From positions 35,635 to 99,634 of the forward strand of contig DAIDHX010000105.1 of assembly GCA_027451885.1 (NCBI GenBank): a DNA stretch of 64,000 nucleotides. Direction: 5' to 3'. Positions 1 to 8,443 of this stretch are shown one piece after another. Numbering within the stretch: the first letter of the stretch is position 1; every line of letters starts with the position of its first letter. The stretch is from Planctomycetales bacterium (GTDB taxonomy: Bacteria > Planctomycetota > Planctomycetia > Isosphaerales > Isosphaeraceae). A program made the position numbers and the translations under genes. The notes under the pieces are model-generated. The model searched no databases, had not been told where the DNA came from, and was given only the letters and a program-made list of their open reading frames with translations.

Positions 1-697
1 GCAGGCGTCGAAGGATGCGGCGTCGAAGTCGCTTGACGACGCCAAGACGAGCTTTGACGCGCTTTCGAAGCAGTTGAACGAGCGGATTTCCCAGCTTGAG
101 GCGGAAAACAAGCGGGATCAGGAGCAGATTACCGACGTTCGCGGCCAGCTTGAGAAGGCTCAAACGAACGCCCGTGCGACGCTTGATGAGATCAAATTCC
201 GCCGTGACGAGACGGTTTTGCTCCGCGATCAGAAGTCGGCGGTGGAGAAGCAGGCGAACGAGTTCAAGCTGCACCAGGCCGACTTGAATGACAAGATCCG
301 CGAGCTGGAGCGGCAGCTCGAGACGGCCACGAAGAACAATTCCGACCTCCGCGAGCGGGTTGCCAAGTTCTCGACCCTGCTGCGGCAGAATGGGCTTTCG
401 GACGACATCAGCCAGATCAAGGGTCTGGAGAGTCCGCCTCCGGTCGTGGGCGAGGTGAAGCGAATCGACCCCACGAATCGCCGGCTGGAGATGACCATCG
501 GCTCGGATGACGGCCTGGTTTTGGGGCACGAGCTGTTCGTGTTTCGCACCTCGCCGCGGCCCGAGTATCTGGGCAAGATCTCCGTCGTCGCGGTTGAACC
601 TGATCAGGCGGTCGGCAAGGTCATCGGCAACACGTATCAGGGTAAGAAGATTAAGGAGGGCGACATTGTCTCGTCTACCATCAAGCCGCGGTTCTAG
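1..697 (+). CDS. Coiled-coil protein with C-terminal beta-rich domain (5' end outside window)
   Basis: The frame is open from the first base of the window, so the start lies upstream; 231 residues are visible. Roughly the first 135 residues are rich in E, K, Q, A and L with heptad spacing and read as a long coiled coil. The last 85 residues contain short beta-like strands around 'IGSDDGLVLGHEL' and 'GDIVSS', a pattern seen in SH3/OB-like domains of periplasmic or envelope proteins. The stop codon lies inside the start region of the next gene, so the two are probably translationally coupled. No enzyme motif is visible and the function is unknown. An envelope-associated structural role is a guess from architecture only. 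Confidence 0.75.
   Translation, partial: QASKDAASKSLDDAKTSFDALSKQLNERISQLEAENKRDQEQITDVRGQLEKAQTNARATLDEIKFRRDETVLLRDQKSAVEKQANEFKLHQADLNDKIRELERQLETATKNNSDLRERVAKFSTLLRQNGLSDDISQIKGLESPPPVVGEVKRIDPTNRRLEMTIGSDDGLVLGHELFVFRTSPRPEYLGKISVVAVEPDQAVGKVIGNTYQGKKIKEGDIVSSTIKPRF
653..660 (+). promoter_or_regulatory. Ribosome-binding site that fixes a TTG start
   Basis: A strong AAGGAGGG lies inside the end of the upstream coding region, five bases before a TTG at 666. This fixes the start of the small membrane protein at a TTG and makes the two genes overlap by 32 bases. Confidence 0.7.
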
Positions 698-905
698 TGC
701 TGGGAAGAGCGCAGCCCCGGCCCGCCGTCCTGGCGGCGTCCTGGTGCAAGCGCCCAAGAGCGATATCTATGTGACTCTGCTCGGTATTTCTCTGGGCGCG
801 ATCATCGTCAGTTGCATCTTGCTGGCGATCCTGTTCTCGGGATACGGCTTTAGCACCAAGGTTTCCGCAGTGACAGGCCCTGCGTCCGCCAGCCGTCTGG
901 CGTGA
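666..905 (+). CDS. Small single-pass membrane protein, 79 aa
   Basis: Starts at TTG 666 behind a near-ideal Shine-Dalgarno. The N-terminal 30 residues are basic and Ser/Gly/Pro-rich. They are followed by 'APKSDIYVTLLG' and one hydrophobic segment of about 22 residues (around residues 41-62), then a short polar tail. The predicted topology is a single-pass inner-membrane protein. It overlaps the upstream coiled-coil gene by 32 bases and is followed by a strong terminator, so the pair forms the end of one operon. No domain is recognised. A partnership with the coiled-coil protein is inferred only from the overlap. Confidence 0.7.
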   Translation: MSRLPSSRGSSAGKSAAPARRPGGVLVQAPKSDIYVTLLGISLGAIIVSCILLAILFSGYGFSTKVSAVTGPASASRLA

Positions 906-934
906 TCTGAAACCAGGGCCGAACGCTCCACACA

Positions 935-981
935 GCCGCGCCGCGGGGAGATGCGAATCTCGCTCGCGGCGCGGCTTTTTT
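935..981 (+). terminator. Rho-independent terminator
   Basis: The arms GCCGCGCCGC (935-944) and GCGGCGCGGC (966-975) are perfectly complementary over 10 bp and are followed directly by TTTTTT. It separates the small membrane protein gene from glgA. Confidence 0.85.
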
Positions 982-1122
982 GGGGCGACTGAGCACCAAT
1001 TGTGGGCTCCGGCTCGATCGATTAGAGTACCCGCGTCGCGCCTCGAGGGTCGCGTCGGCTCGGGCGCAGGGGGCGTTTCCCCTCGGGCTCGCGGCGGACG
1101 CCCGGTGGGAGCCTGGCCAACC

Positions 1123-2607
1123 ATGAAGGTGGCTCTTGTCGCGTCCGAAGCAGTCCCTTTTTCCAAGACGGGCGGGCTCGCTGACATCGCGGGCGCTTTG
1201 CCCCGTGCACTCGAACGCCACGGCCACAAGGTCGCTCTCTTTATCCCAGCCCACCACACCCTCACCAGCTCCAAACAACCCATCACAGACACCGGGGTCA
1301 AGCTCTCAATCCCCGTCGGTGCACGCTTCGTCGAGGCGCACGTTCTCGAAAGCAAATTGCCCAACTCCCAGGTGACGGTTTATTTGATCAGCCAGCCCGC
1401 CTACTTTGACCGCCCAGGGCTTTATGGCGCCAAGGGGGTCGATTACGAAGATAACTGCGAGCGGTTTGTGTTTTTCAGCCGTGCGGTGCTGGCGGCGGCG
1501 AGTGCGCTTGAGCTAACGCCGGACATCATTCACTGCAACGACTGGCAAACCGGGCTGATTCCGGCCTATTTGAAGACACAGCCCCAGCGCACACCGGGGC
1601 TCGGTGGGGCGGGCACGCTCTTCACGATTCACAACATGGCGTACCTGGGGCTGTTCAAGCACTGGGAGATGGCCCTGACGGGGCTCGAGTGGCGGCTCTT
1701 CAACTGGCGGCAGCTTGAGTTCCATGGGATGCTCTGCTTCCTCAAGGCGGGCCTGGTCTTCAGCGACATGATCTCGACCGTGAGCCCCACCTATGCGCAG
1801 GAGATCCAGACACCTCGGTTCGGTTCAGGGCTCGACGAGCTTCTGCGGCTGCGTCAGAACGACCTGCGCGGAATCGTAAATGGGATCGATCTGGACGCCT
1901 GGAGCCCTGCGCGGGAGCCGATGCTCGCCGCGAACTACGATATGACAACGGCCGTCTCGGGGAAGGCCGCGTGCAAGGCGTGGCTTCAGCGTGCGGTGGG
2001 GCTTCCTGAGCGCGCGGATGTTCCGCTGCTTGCCCAGATCGGCCGGCTCGATCCCCAGAAGGGATGGGATCTCGTCGCGGGGATCGCCGATCGCCTGCTC
2101 GCCTGCGACGTTCAGTTTGTGGTGCTTGGCGAGGGCCATCCCCGCTACCATGAACTGTTGCTCGGGCTGGTCGAGCGGTATCCCCAGAAAGTCGCCGCGC
2201 ATCTGGGCTTTTTTGATGCGCTCGCGCATCAAATCGAGGCGGGTGCGGATCTTTTCCTGATGCCCAGCCTTTTCGAGCCCTGCGGCTTGAATCAGTTATA
2301 CAGCCTTGCGCATGGAACCGTGCCGATCGTGCGCGCCACGGGAGGACTGGCAGACACGGTCGTCGACGCCACACCGCAGACGGTTGCAGACGGTTCAGCC
2401 ACGGGCTTTGTGTTTCACGAGCCCACATCCGACGCGCTCTGGGATGCCATTGCACGCGCGCTTGAGCATTATCGCGATCATGAGCGCTGGCGTGCGCTTG
2501 TGCACTCGGGAATGCGGGGGGACTGGTCGTGGGACCGGGGCGCCCGGCAATACGAGCTGCTCTATCAGGAAATCTTGCGGAGGACGGCGGCTCGAGCCTC
2601 CTCCTAG
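1123..2607 (+). CDS. glgA: Glycogen synthase (ADP-glucose, GT5)
   Basis: This 494-residue protein has the usual length for bacterial GlgA. It should transfer glucose from ADP-glucose to the non-reducing end of alpha-1,4-glucan in the cytoplasm. The start at ATG 1123 was chosen because 'MKVALVASEAVPFSKTGG' is the canonical GT5 N-terminus; the frame is open upstream but that part has no family match. The KTGGLADIAGALP motif (from residue 15) is the ADP-glucose/phosphate-binding loop. The C-terminal half has 'SLFEPCGLNQLYSL' and 'ATGGLADTV', the conserved GT-B donor-site motifs. Three more glucan genes follow on the same strand, so glycogen turnover is the likely shared job. Confidence is high. 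Confidence 0.96.
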   Translation: MKVALVASEAVPFSKTGGLADIAGALPRALERHGHKVALFIPAHHTLTSSKQPITDTGVKLSIPVGARFVEAHVLESKLPNSQVTVYLISQPAYFDRPGLYGAKGVDYEDNCERFVFFSRAVLAAASALELTPDIIHCNDWQTGLIPAYLKTQPQRTPGLGGAGTLFTIHNMAYLGLFKHWEMALTGLEWRLFNWRQLEFHGMLCFLKAGLVFSDMISTVSPTYAQEIQTPRFGSGLDELLRLRQNDLRGIVNGIDLDAWSPAREPMLAANYDMTTAVSGKAACKAWLQRAVGLPERADVPLLAQIGRLDPQKGWDLVAGIADRLLACDVQFVVLGEGHPRYHELLLGLVERYPQKVAAHLGFFDALAHQIEAGADLFLMPSLFEPCGLNQLYSLAHGTVPIVRATGGLADTVVDATPQTVADGSATGFVFHEPTSDALWDAIARALEHYRDHERWRALVHSGMRGDWSWDRGARQYELLYQEILRRTAARASS

Positions 2608-2840
2608 AATCAGGCGCACCCGTCCTGCCCGCTGCGCCCTTGCCACCGGCCGACTCGAGTCGTGCCTGGCAACGACCGAGCTTAAGAAAAGCGAACTATC
2701 TTCATACTGGGGCCGGAAAGGCGCGTTATCCCTTTAGTGTGGGAATCAGCGCGGGCCGGCCTGGAACCACGCGCCATCGTGCGGGCGCAACTCGGGCTCG
2801 GTTCCCGTCAACCCGCGAAATCCCAGTTCAAGGATTCCTG

Positions 2841-5027
2841 ATGAACTCGGTCTCGCTCGCGCTTTTCTGGCACCAGCACCAGCCCTACTACCCGGACGAC
2901 GTCGCCGGCGCGAACCCCATGCCCTGGGTGCGCCTGCACGCGACCAAGGACTACCTCGGCATGGCCCTCCATCTGGCCGAGGTTCCCGAGTTCCAGTGCA
3001 CCGTCAATCTGGTTCCCAGCCTGATCGAGCAGCTCGAGGCTTACACCCAGGGCGCATCCGACGTCCATCTCGACCTCTCGCGGAAGCCGGCTGACGGGCT
3101 CAACGAGGCCGATGCGCTTGCCGTGCTCGACTCGTTTTTCATGGCCTTCGCCGACACCATGATCAAGCCCCACGCGCGCTATCACGAGCTGTACATCATG
3201 CGCTCGTCGTGGAGCGAGAGTGCGCAGCACGCCATCAAGCGATTCCGCCCAGGCGATCTGCGCGATCTCCAGGTCTGGTCGAATCTCGCCTGGGTCCATC
3301 CCCTGCTCTTCGAAAAGGATCCCGAGCTGGACGAGTTCAGGCGCAAGGGACGCAATTACAGCGAGGACGACAAGTGCTGGTTCCTGAACCGTCAGCTTGA
3401 GCTGCTTGCGCAGGTTGTGCCGCTGCATCGAGCGCTCGCAGAAGGGGGACAGATCGAGCTGACGACCACGCCCTATTTCCACCCCATCTTGCCGCTCTTG
3501 CTCGACAGGTCGTGTGCGCGTGAGGCGATGCCCGATGCGCCTTTGCCGCCGTTCCGCGGGGGCCGAGAGGAAGACGTTGACTGGCATCTGCGCGCAGCGG
3601 TCTCGAGCCATGAGCGGAGGTTTGGCGCGCGGCCGCGGGGCATGTGGCCGTCGGAAGGCTCGGTGTCGCAGGCGCTCATCCCCAGGCTGGCGCAGAACGG
3701 GATCGAGTGGATTGCGACCGACGAGGAGATCCTGAGCTGCTCGACCGGCGGGATGATTTCACGGGACGGGCGCGGCCATGTGCGCAGGCCTGAGCTGCTT
3801 TATCGCCCCTGGCGTCTGGGCGAGTCGGGCGCGGAGCTTTCCGTCATCTTCCGCGATCATGCGCTTTCCGATCAGGTGGGCTTCCACTATCAGCGCAGCC
3901 CTGGCCACGCCGCGGCCGCCGATTTTCTCGACAAGCTGCACAGAATCGGCGACGCCTGCCCCCACGATGCGCCCCTGGTGCCGGTGATCCTCGACGGCGA
4001 GAACTGCTGGGAATACTATCCCGACGGCGGTGTGTCGTTCCTGCGCTCGCTCTACCAGTCCGCCGCGCGCGATCCCCGGATCCGTCCCACACGCGTCGAT
4101 CGTTATCTCGATCAGCATCCTCCAACCGACCGCCTGAACCGGCTCTTCGCCGGAAGCTGGATCAGCCACAACTTCGCGATCTGGATCGGTCATCCCGAGG
4201 ATAATCGCGCCTGGGAAGCCCTCGACCTCGCGCGGGACTTCCTGGAGCGTGAATCGTGCACGGGGCGCCACGACCACAAGCCGCTCGAGCGCGCCTGGCG
4301 CGAAATTCATATCGCCCAGGGATCGGACTGGTTCTGGTGGTACGGCGACGATCATTCCTCCGCGCTCGATGCGCTCTTTGACGACCTGTTTCGCCGCCAT
4401 CTCCGCAACGTTTACACGCTGCTCGGCTGCGACCCTCCGGGCGCGCTCTACACGCCGATTTCACGGGCGGCCGCGGGCAAGCGCGAGCGTCTCGCCCCCA
4501 GGAGCTTCCTGAATGTGCGCGTCGACGGCCGGGCAGGGTATCTCGAATGGGCCGACTCCGCTCGCTACGTCTGCGGCGACGATCGCGGCACCATGGCGAT
4601 GACTGCGCAGGGGCTTTTTTCAAGCGTTTCTTTCGGCTTCGACGCCGAGCGCCTCTTGATCCGCGTCGACGCCCAGGGCGGTCCCGCCAGTGACCGGCTC
4701 CGCGCGGTGGATCGTTTGCGGATCGGGTTTGTCGATCCGGCCGAGCACGAGCTGGTGGTGCTCGATCCGTCCTCACCGCGCCCGACCGCGTATCTCAATC
4801 ACGCGGGAGCATCCATCGCCAACGGCGATACCGTGGCCGCCGCGGCCGACGCCGTGGTTGAGCTGGCGCTGCCGTTCCGCAGGCTCGACCTGTCACCGGG
4901 GGATCCCGTGCGGTTCTACGTGGAGGCGATCGCGGGCGAATCGAGCCTCGACCGCGCTCCGCGCGAGGGCATCCTCGAAATCGAAACCCCCTCCGCTGAC
5001 TTCGAGCGAATCCACTGGCAAGTCTAG
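2841..5027 (+). CDS. Glycoside hydrolase family 57 protein (alpha-amylase-like)
   Basis: This 728-residue protein starts at ATG 2841, where 'LALFWHQHQPYYPDD' supplies the HQHQP signature of GH57. 'MWPSEGSVSQ' places a candidate catalytic nucleophile at about E272. 'DGENCWEYY' near residues 385-393 is the usual region-4 motif with the acid/base Asp. The C-terminal 200 residues look like a beta-rich accessory domain. GH57 members hydrolyse or transfer alpha-1,4-glucosidic bonds by a retaining mechanism. The exact activity (amylase, branching or pullulanase) cannot be assigned here. It lies 13 bases upstream of the GalT-like gene and 233 bases after glgA, so a glycogen operon is likely. Confidence 0.88.
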   Translation: MNSVSLALFWHQHQPYYPDDVAGANPMPWVRLHATKDYLGMALHLAEVPEFQCTVNLVPSLIEQLEAYTQGASDVHLDLSRKPADGLNEADALAVLDSFFMAFADTMIKPHARYHELYIMRSSWSESAQHAIKRFRPGDLRDLQVWSNLAWVHPLLFEKDPELDEFRRKGRNYSEDDKCWFLNRQLELLAQVVPLHRALAEGGQIELTTTPYFHPILPLLLDRSCAREAMPDAPLPPFRGGREEDVDWHLRAAVSSHERRFGARPRGMWPSEGSVSQALIPRLAQNGIEWIATDEEILSCSTGGMISRDGRGHVRRPELLYRPWRLGESGAELSVIFRDHALSDQVGFHYQRSPGHAAAADFLDKLHRIGDACPHDAPLVPVILDGENCWEYYPDGGVSFLRSLYQSAARDPRIRPTRVDRYLDQHPPTDRLNRLFAGSWISHNFAIWIGHPEDNRAWEALDLARDFLERESCTGRHDHKPLERAWREIHIAQGSDWFWWYGDDHSSALDALFDDLFRRHLRNVYTLLGCDPPGALYTPISRAAAGKRERLAPRSFLNVRVDGRAGYLEWADSARYVCGDDRGTMAMTAQGLFSSVSFGFDAERLLIRVDAQGGPASDRLRAVDRLRIGFVDPAEHELVVLDPSSPRPTAYLNHAGASIANGDTVAAAADAVVELALPFRRLDLSPGDPVRFYVEAIAGESSLDRAPREGILEIETPSADFERIHWQV

Positions 5028-5040
5028 GGAGTCCAGCACC

Positions 5041-6105
5041 ATGCCCGAATTCCGCAAAGATCCCATTGTCGGCCGCTGGACGATCATCGCCGAGGAACGC
5101 GCCAAGCGTCCCATGCCCTTGCGGCAACCTTCCTACCTGGGATCGGAAGGGTTATGCCCTTTTTGCGAGGGGAACGAGCGGTTCACGCCCCCTGAAATCG
5201 CTGCGTTTCGCGGCCACGGCGCCGGCCCAAACGGAACCGGCTGGCGCGTGCGGGCCGTGCCCAATCGCCACCCCGCGCTCGCAATCGAGGAGCGGCTCGA
5301 CAAACGCGGTGAAGGCGTTTACGACCGCATCGGCGGCGTGGGCGCGCACGAGGTGATCATCGAAGGCCCCGAACACCACGACTCGCTGTCGTGCCTCACG
5401 CCCGAGCGCGTGCGCGAGATCCTCTGGATGTATCGCGACCGCTTGCTCGACCTCAAGAACGACACCCGCTTCGTCCACGGCCTGATCTTCAAGAACCGGG
5501 GCGCAGCCGCGGGCGCAACCCTCGAGCACGGCCACAGCCAGCTTCTCATGTCGCCTGTCACCCCGCCGATCATCGAGCAGGAGATCAACGGCGCAAGGCG
5601 GTTCTTCGACTACCGCGGGCGCTGTATCTATTGCGACATCATCGAGCAGGAGCTTGGCGACGAACGCCGCATCGTCATGGATTCGAGCCAGTTCGTCGTC
5701 TATTGCCCCTACGCCAGCCGGTTCCCCTTCGAAATGGCCATCGCGCCCAAACGGCACGCCAGCCGGTTCGACCAGCTTACGAAAGGCGAAATCGACGAGC
5801 TTGGCAGCGTGCTCCGCGAAGCCGTCTGGCGGCTGGAGCTCGCCCTCGATGACCCCGCATACAACTCGGTGATCCACTCAGCGGCGTTTGACCCGCACGA
5901 TTTGCCGCATTACCATTGGCACTTCGAGATCGTCCCCCGGCTGGCGCCGATCGGTGGTCTCGAATGGGGCGCGGGCTACTTCGTGAACCCCGTCGCGCCC
6001 GAAACCGCGGCTCGGTGCCTGCGCGACGTCGAGCTCCGACCACACGCGCCCTCGAACCGGATCGAATGGCGCATGACGTCGCGCCAAAGTGGTCTTCTCG
6101 TCTAA
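5041..6105 (+). CDS. galT: Galactose-1-phosphate uridylyltransferase family protein (possibly ADP-glucose phosphorylase)
   Basis: This 354-residue protein belongs to the GalT branch of the HIT superfamily. 'CPFC' (C39, C42) is the zinc site. 'HGHSQ' at 163-167 holds the nucleotidylated histidine, at nearly the same position as H164-P-H166 of E. coli GalT. 'HYHWHFE' near 290-296 completes the family pattern. The family transfers a nucleoside monophosphate between sugar phosphates. No galK or galE lies nearby, while glgA and two GH57 genes flank it at 13 and 25 bases. An ADP-glucose/glucose-1-phosphate activity is therefore a reasonable alternative to true galactose metabolism (inference). The ATG start at 5041 fits the conserved 'RKDPIVGRW' N-terminus. 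Confidence 0.88.
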   Translation: MPEFRKDPIVGRWTIIAEERAKRPMPLRQPSYLGSEGLCPFCEGNERFTPPEIAAFRGHGAGPNGTGWRVRAVPNRHPALAIEERLDKRGEGVYDRIGGVGAHEVIIEGPEHHDSLSCLTPERVREILWMYRDRLLDLKNDTRFVHGLIFKNRGAAAGATLEHGHSQLLMSPVTPPIIEQEINGARRFFDYRGRCIYCDIIEQELGDERRIVMDSSQFVVYCPYASRFPFEMAIAPKRHASRFDQLTKGEIDELGSVLREAVWRLELALDDPAYNSVIHSAAFDPHDLPHYHWHFEIVPRLAPIGGLEWGAGYFVNPVAPETAARCLRDVELRPHAPSNRIEWRMTSRQSGLLV

Positions 6106-6130
6106 TCCAGCGGGCTTTCCAGGATTGGCC

Positions 6131-8299
6131 ATGCCCCACGTCCGACTCATCCTCGCGCTCCACAATCATCAACCGGTCGGCAACTTCGGCAGCGTCTTCG
6201 AGGAAGCGTATCGCACCAGCTATCTCCCGTTCCTGGAGACAATCGAGCGCTATCCGAAAATCCCAATCGCCATTCACACCTCCGGCCCCTTGCTCGAATG
6301 GCTGGCGGACGAGCGCCCGGAATACATTGAGCGCCTCAAGGCACGGGCGGCCTCGGGCGCGCTTGAGATCATCGGAGGCGCGTTCTACGAGCCGATCCTG
6401 CCGATGATCCCGCCGCGCGACCGCCTGGGCCAGATCAGAACCTACCGCACCCACCTTGAGGAACTGTTCGAAACTTCGGTGCGCGGACTCTGGCTGGCCG
6501 AGCGCGTCTGGGAGCAATCGCTGGCAAGCGCCATTGTTGACGCCGGCGCGGCCTATACCATTCTCGACGATGTCCACTTCGAACGCGCGGGCGTCGCCGG
6601 CGACCGCCTCACCGGCTACTATCTCACCGAGGACGACGGCCGGCTGCTCCGCGTTTTCCCCGCGTCCGAAACACTCCGCTACACCATGCCCTTTCAGGAG
6701 CCGCACCAGACCTACCTCTTCCTGCGGTCGATCGCCGAGCGCCGTGACGGAGCGACCGTGGTCTTCGCCGACGACGGCGAGAAATTCGGCGCCTGGCCAA
6801 ACACATATAATCACGTCTATACGAATGGATGGTTAACGCATTTTTGTGACATGCTGGAGGCCAATCGCGACTGGATCGAGCCTGTCACGCCGGCGCGGGT
6901 GCTCGAGGAAACGCTCCCCGAGGGCAAGATCTACTTGCCTGACGGCTCGTACCGCGAGATGACGGAATGGGCGCTCGATCTTGAACCCGCGCGGATGTAT
7001 CGCACGGGCAAGGGCCGGCTCGAGCATCAGGACAATCCCGCCGCGATCAAGCGATTTTTCCGCCCTGGGGGGTTCTGGCGCAACTTCAAGATCCGGTACC
7101 CCGAAACCGACGAGATGTACGCGCGGATGATGCTCGTCTCGCGCCGGCTCGAGACAGCGCTTGGCGATGCGAACGCCGATCCCGACTATCTCGAAGTCGC
7201 CCGCCGGGAGTTGCACCGGGGGCAATGCAATTGCCCATACTGGCACGGCTCCTTTGGGGGAATCTACTTGCCCCACCTGCGGGGCGCAATCTATCGCGCG
7301 CTCATCAGCGCCGACGTCGCCATCGACGACGCGCTGGGCGGGCGCGGCGATTCCCCCACGGCCGAGGCCGGGGACTTCAATCTCGACGGCCGGCAGGAAG
7401 TCCGCCTCGACAGCCAGGCGATCTCGGTCTTCATCCGCCCCGCCCAGGGCGGTCACGTCTACGAGCTCGACGATCGACGCGTCCTCACGAACCTGCTCGC
7501 CACCCTCGAGCGCAGGCCCGAGATCGGGCACGACGCCGTTCGCAATCCCAACGGCGAGGGACTGCCCACCTCCTCGCAGCCGGTCGTGCTCAAGCAGGAG
7601 GGGCTCGAGCGGCTGCTCTGCTACGACAGGCTGCCGCGCAAGGCGTTTGTGGACCATTTTCTCAGGCCGGACGCCAGTCTCGAGCAACTTGTCGACGGCT
7701 CCGATTACGACCAGGGGGACTTCGCCGCGGGCGCGTATCTCTCGCGCATCCGCCGCGAGCCGGGCCGTAGCTCCGTCGTCATGGAACGCAAGGGACGCGC
7801 AGCGGGCGCGATGATTCGCATTCGCAAGACCCTCAGCATCGCCGCCGGCTCAACCACCCTACTGGCGCATTACGAGCTCGAGGATCTCCCCGCTGGAACG
7901 CCCCTGCACTTCGCCGTGGAAATCAACCTCGCGGGCATGGCCGGCCACGCTCCCGATCGGCTCTACGAAGATCCCAAGGGAACTGCGCTCGGCATGCTCG
8001 ACACGCGGATCACGCTTGCCGAAACGTCCGGCATCACCCTCCGCGACCAGTGGCTCGACCTCGCCGCCACGCTGGAGTGGACCACCCCGGCCGCGCTTTG
8101 GTGCTTCCCCATCGAGAGCGTCAGCCTCAGCGAAGGGGGTTTCGAACGCGTCTACCAATCCTCGGCCGTCGTTCCCCACTGGACCGTTCTGGGCGACGAA
8201 CTCGGCAAGTGGTCAACCACAATCAGCCTGACGCTCAATCCCGCGCACGCCTCAACCAACCGCGAAACACGCCTCGTGGGGCAAATCGCCGCGACTTAA
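6131..8299 (+). CDS. GH57 4-alpha-glucanotransferase-like enzyme (DUF1925/DUF1926)
   Basis: This 722-residue protein starts at 'MPHVRLILALHNHQPVGN', the HNHQP signature of GH57. 'WLAERVWE' puts a Glu at 124 and 'DDGEKFG' puts Asp at 214 and 215. These match in position the nucleophile E123 and acid/base D214 known for the Thermococcus litoralis 4-alpha-glucanotransferase. The long beta-rich C-terminal half agrees with the DUF1925/DUF1926 domains of that subgroup. The likely role is disproportionation of maltodextrins in the cytoplasm. As the fourth gene of the glucan cluster, it lies 25 bases after the GalT-like gene. Subgroup assignment is good; activity on glycogen is inferred. Confidence 0.9.
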   Translation: MPHVRLILALHNHQPVGNFGSVFEEAYRTSYLPFLETIERYPKIPIAIHTSGPLLEWLADERPEYIERLKARAASGALEIIGGAFYEPILPMIPPRDRLGQIRTYRTHLEELFETSVRGLWLAERVWEQSLASAIVDAGAAYTILDDVHFERAGVAGDRLTGYYLTEDDGRLLRVFPASETLRYTMPFQEPHQTYLFLRSIAERRDGATVVFADDGEKFGAWPNTYNHVYTNGWLTHFCDMLEANRDWIEPVTPARVLEETLPEGKIYLPDGSYREMTEWALDLEPARMYRTGKGRLEHQDNPAAIKRFFRPGGFWRNFKIRYPETDEMYARMMLVSRRLETALGDANADPDYLEVARRELHRGQCNCPYWHGSFGGIYLPHLRGAIYRALISADVAIDDALGGRGDSPTAEAGDFNLDGRQEVRLDSQAISVFIRPAQGGHVYELDDRRVLTNLLATLERRPEIGHDAVRNPNGEGLPTSSQPVVLKQEGLERLLCYDRLPRKAFVDHFLRPDASLEQLVDGSDYDQGDFAAGAYLSRIRREPGRSSVVMERKGRAAGAMIRIRKTLSIAAGSTTLLAHYELEDLPAGTPLHFAVEINLAGMAGHAPDRLYEDPKGTALGMLDTRITLAETSGITLRDQWLDLAATLEWTTPAALWCFPIESVSLSEGGFERVYQSSAVVPHWTVLGDELGKWSTTISLTLNPAHASTNRETRLVGQIAAT

Positions 8300-8376
8300 C
8301 GTTTCGTAACAATTTCTTGCGACTGCGTTCAAGTTTCATACAAGGTTTGCACAAGCTTCATGCGCCTTTGGGCCTG

Positions 8377-8436
8377 AATCCTTACGATTTGGCACCGAGC
8401 GACCGTGTGGTCGCGCCAAAGCAACACGTAAGGATT
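8377..8436 (+). promoter_or_regulatory. Structured leader RNA that pairs with the ribosome-binding site of the DUF1559 gene
   Basis: Three stacked perfect helices can form. The outer one is AATCCTTACG (8377-8386) with CGTAAGGATT (8427-8436). The middle one is TTTGGC (8388-8393) with GCCAAA (8415-8420). The inner one is GCGACC (8399-8404) with GGTCGC (8409-8414), closing a GTGT loop. The AAGGA Shine-Dalgarno (8430-8434) of the gene starting at 8444 lies within the outer helix. This is the arrangement of a translational switch or thermosensor. It has no T-tract, so it is not a terminator. No known riboswitch family is recognised. Confidence 0.6.
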
Positions 8437-8443
8437 GCTAGAA

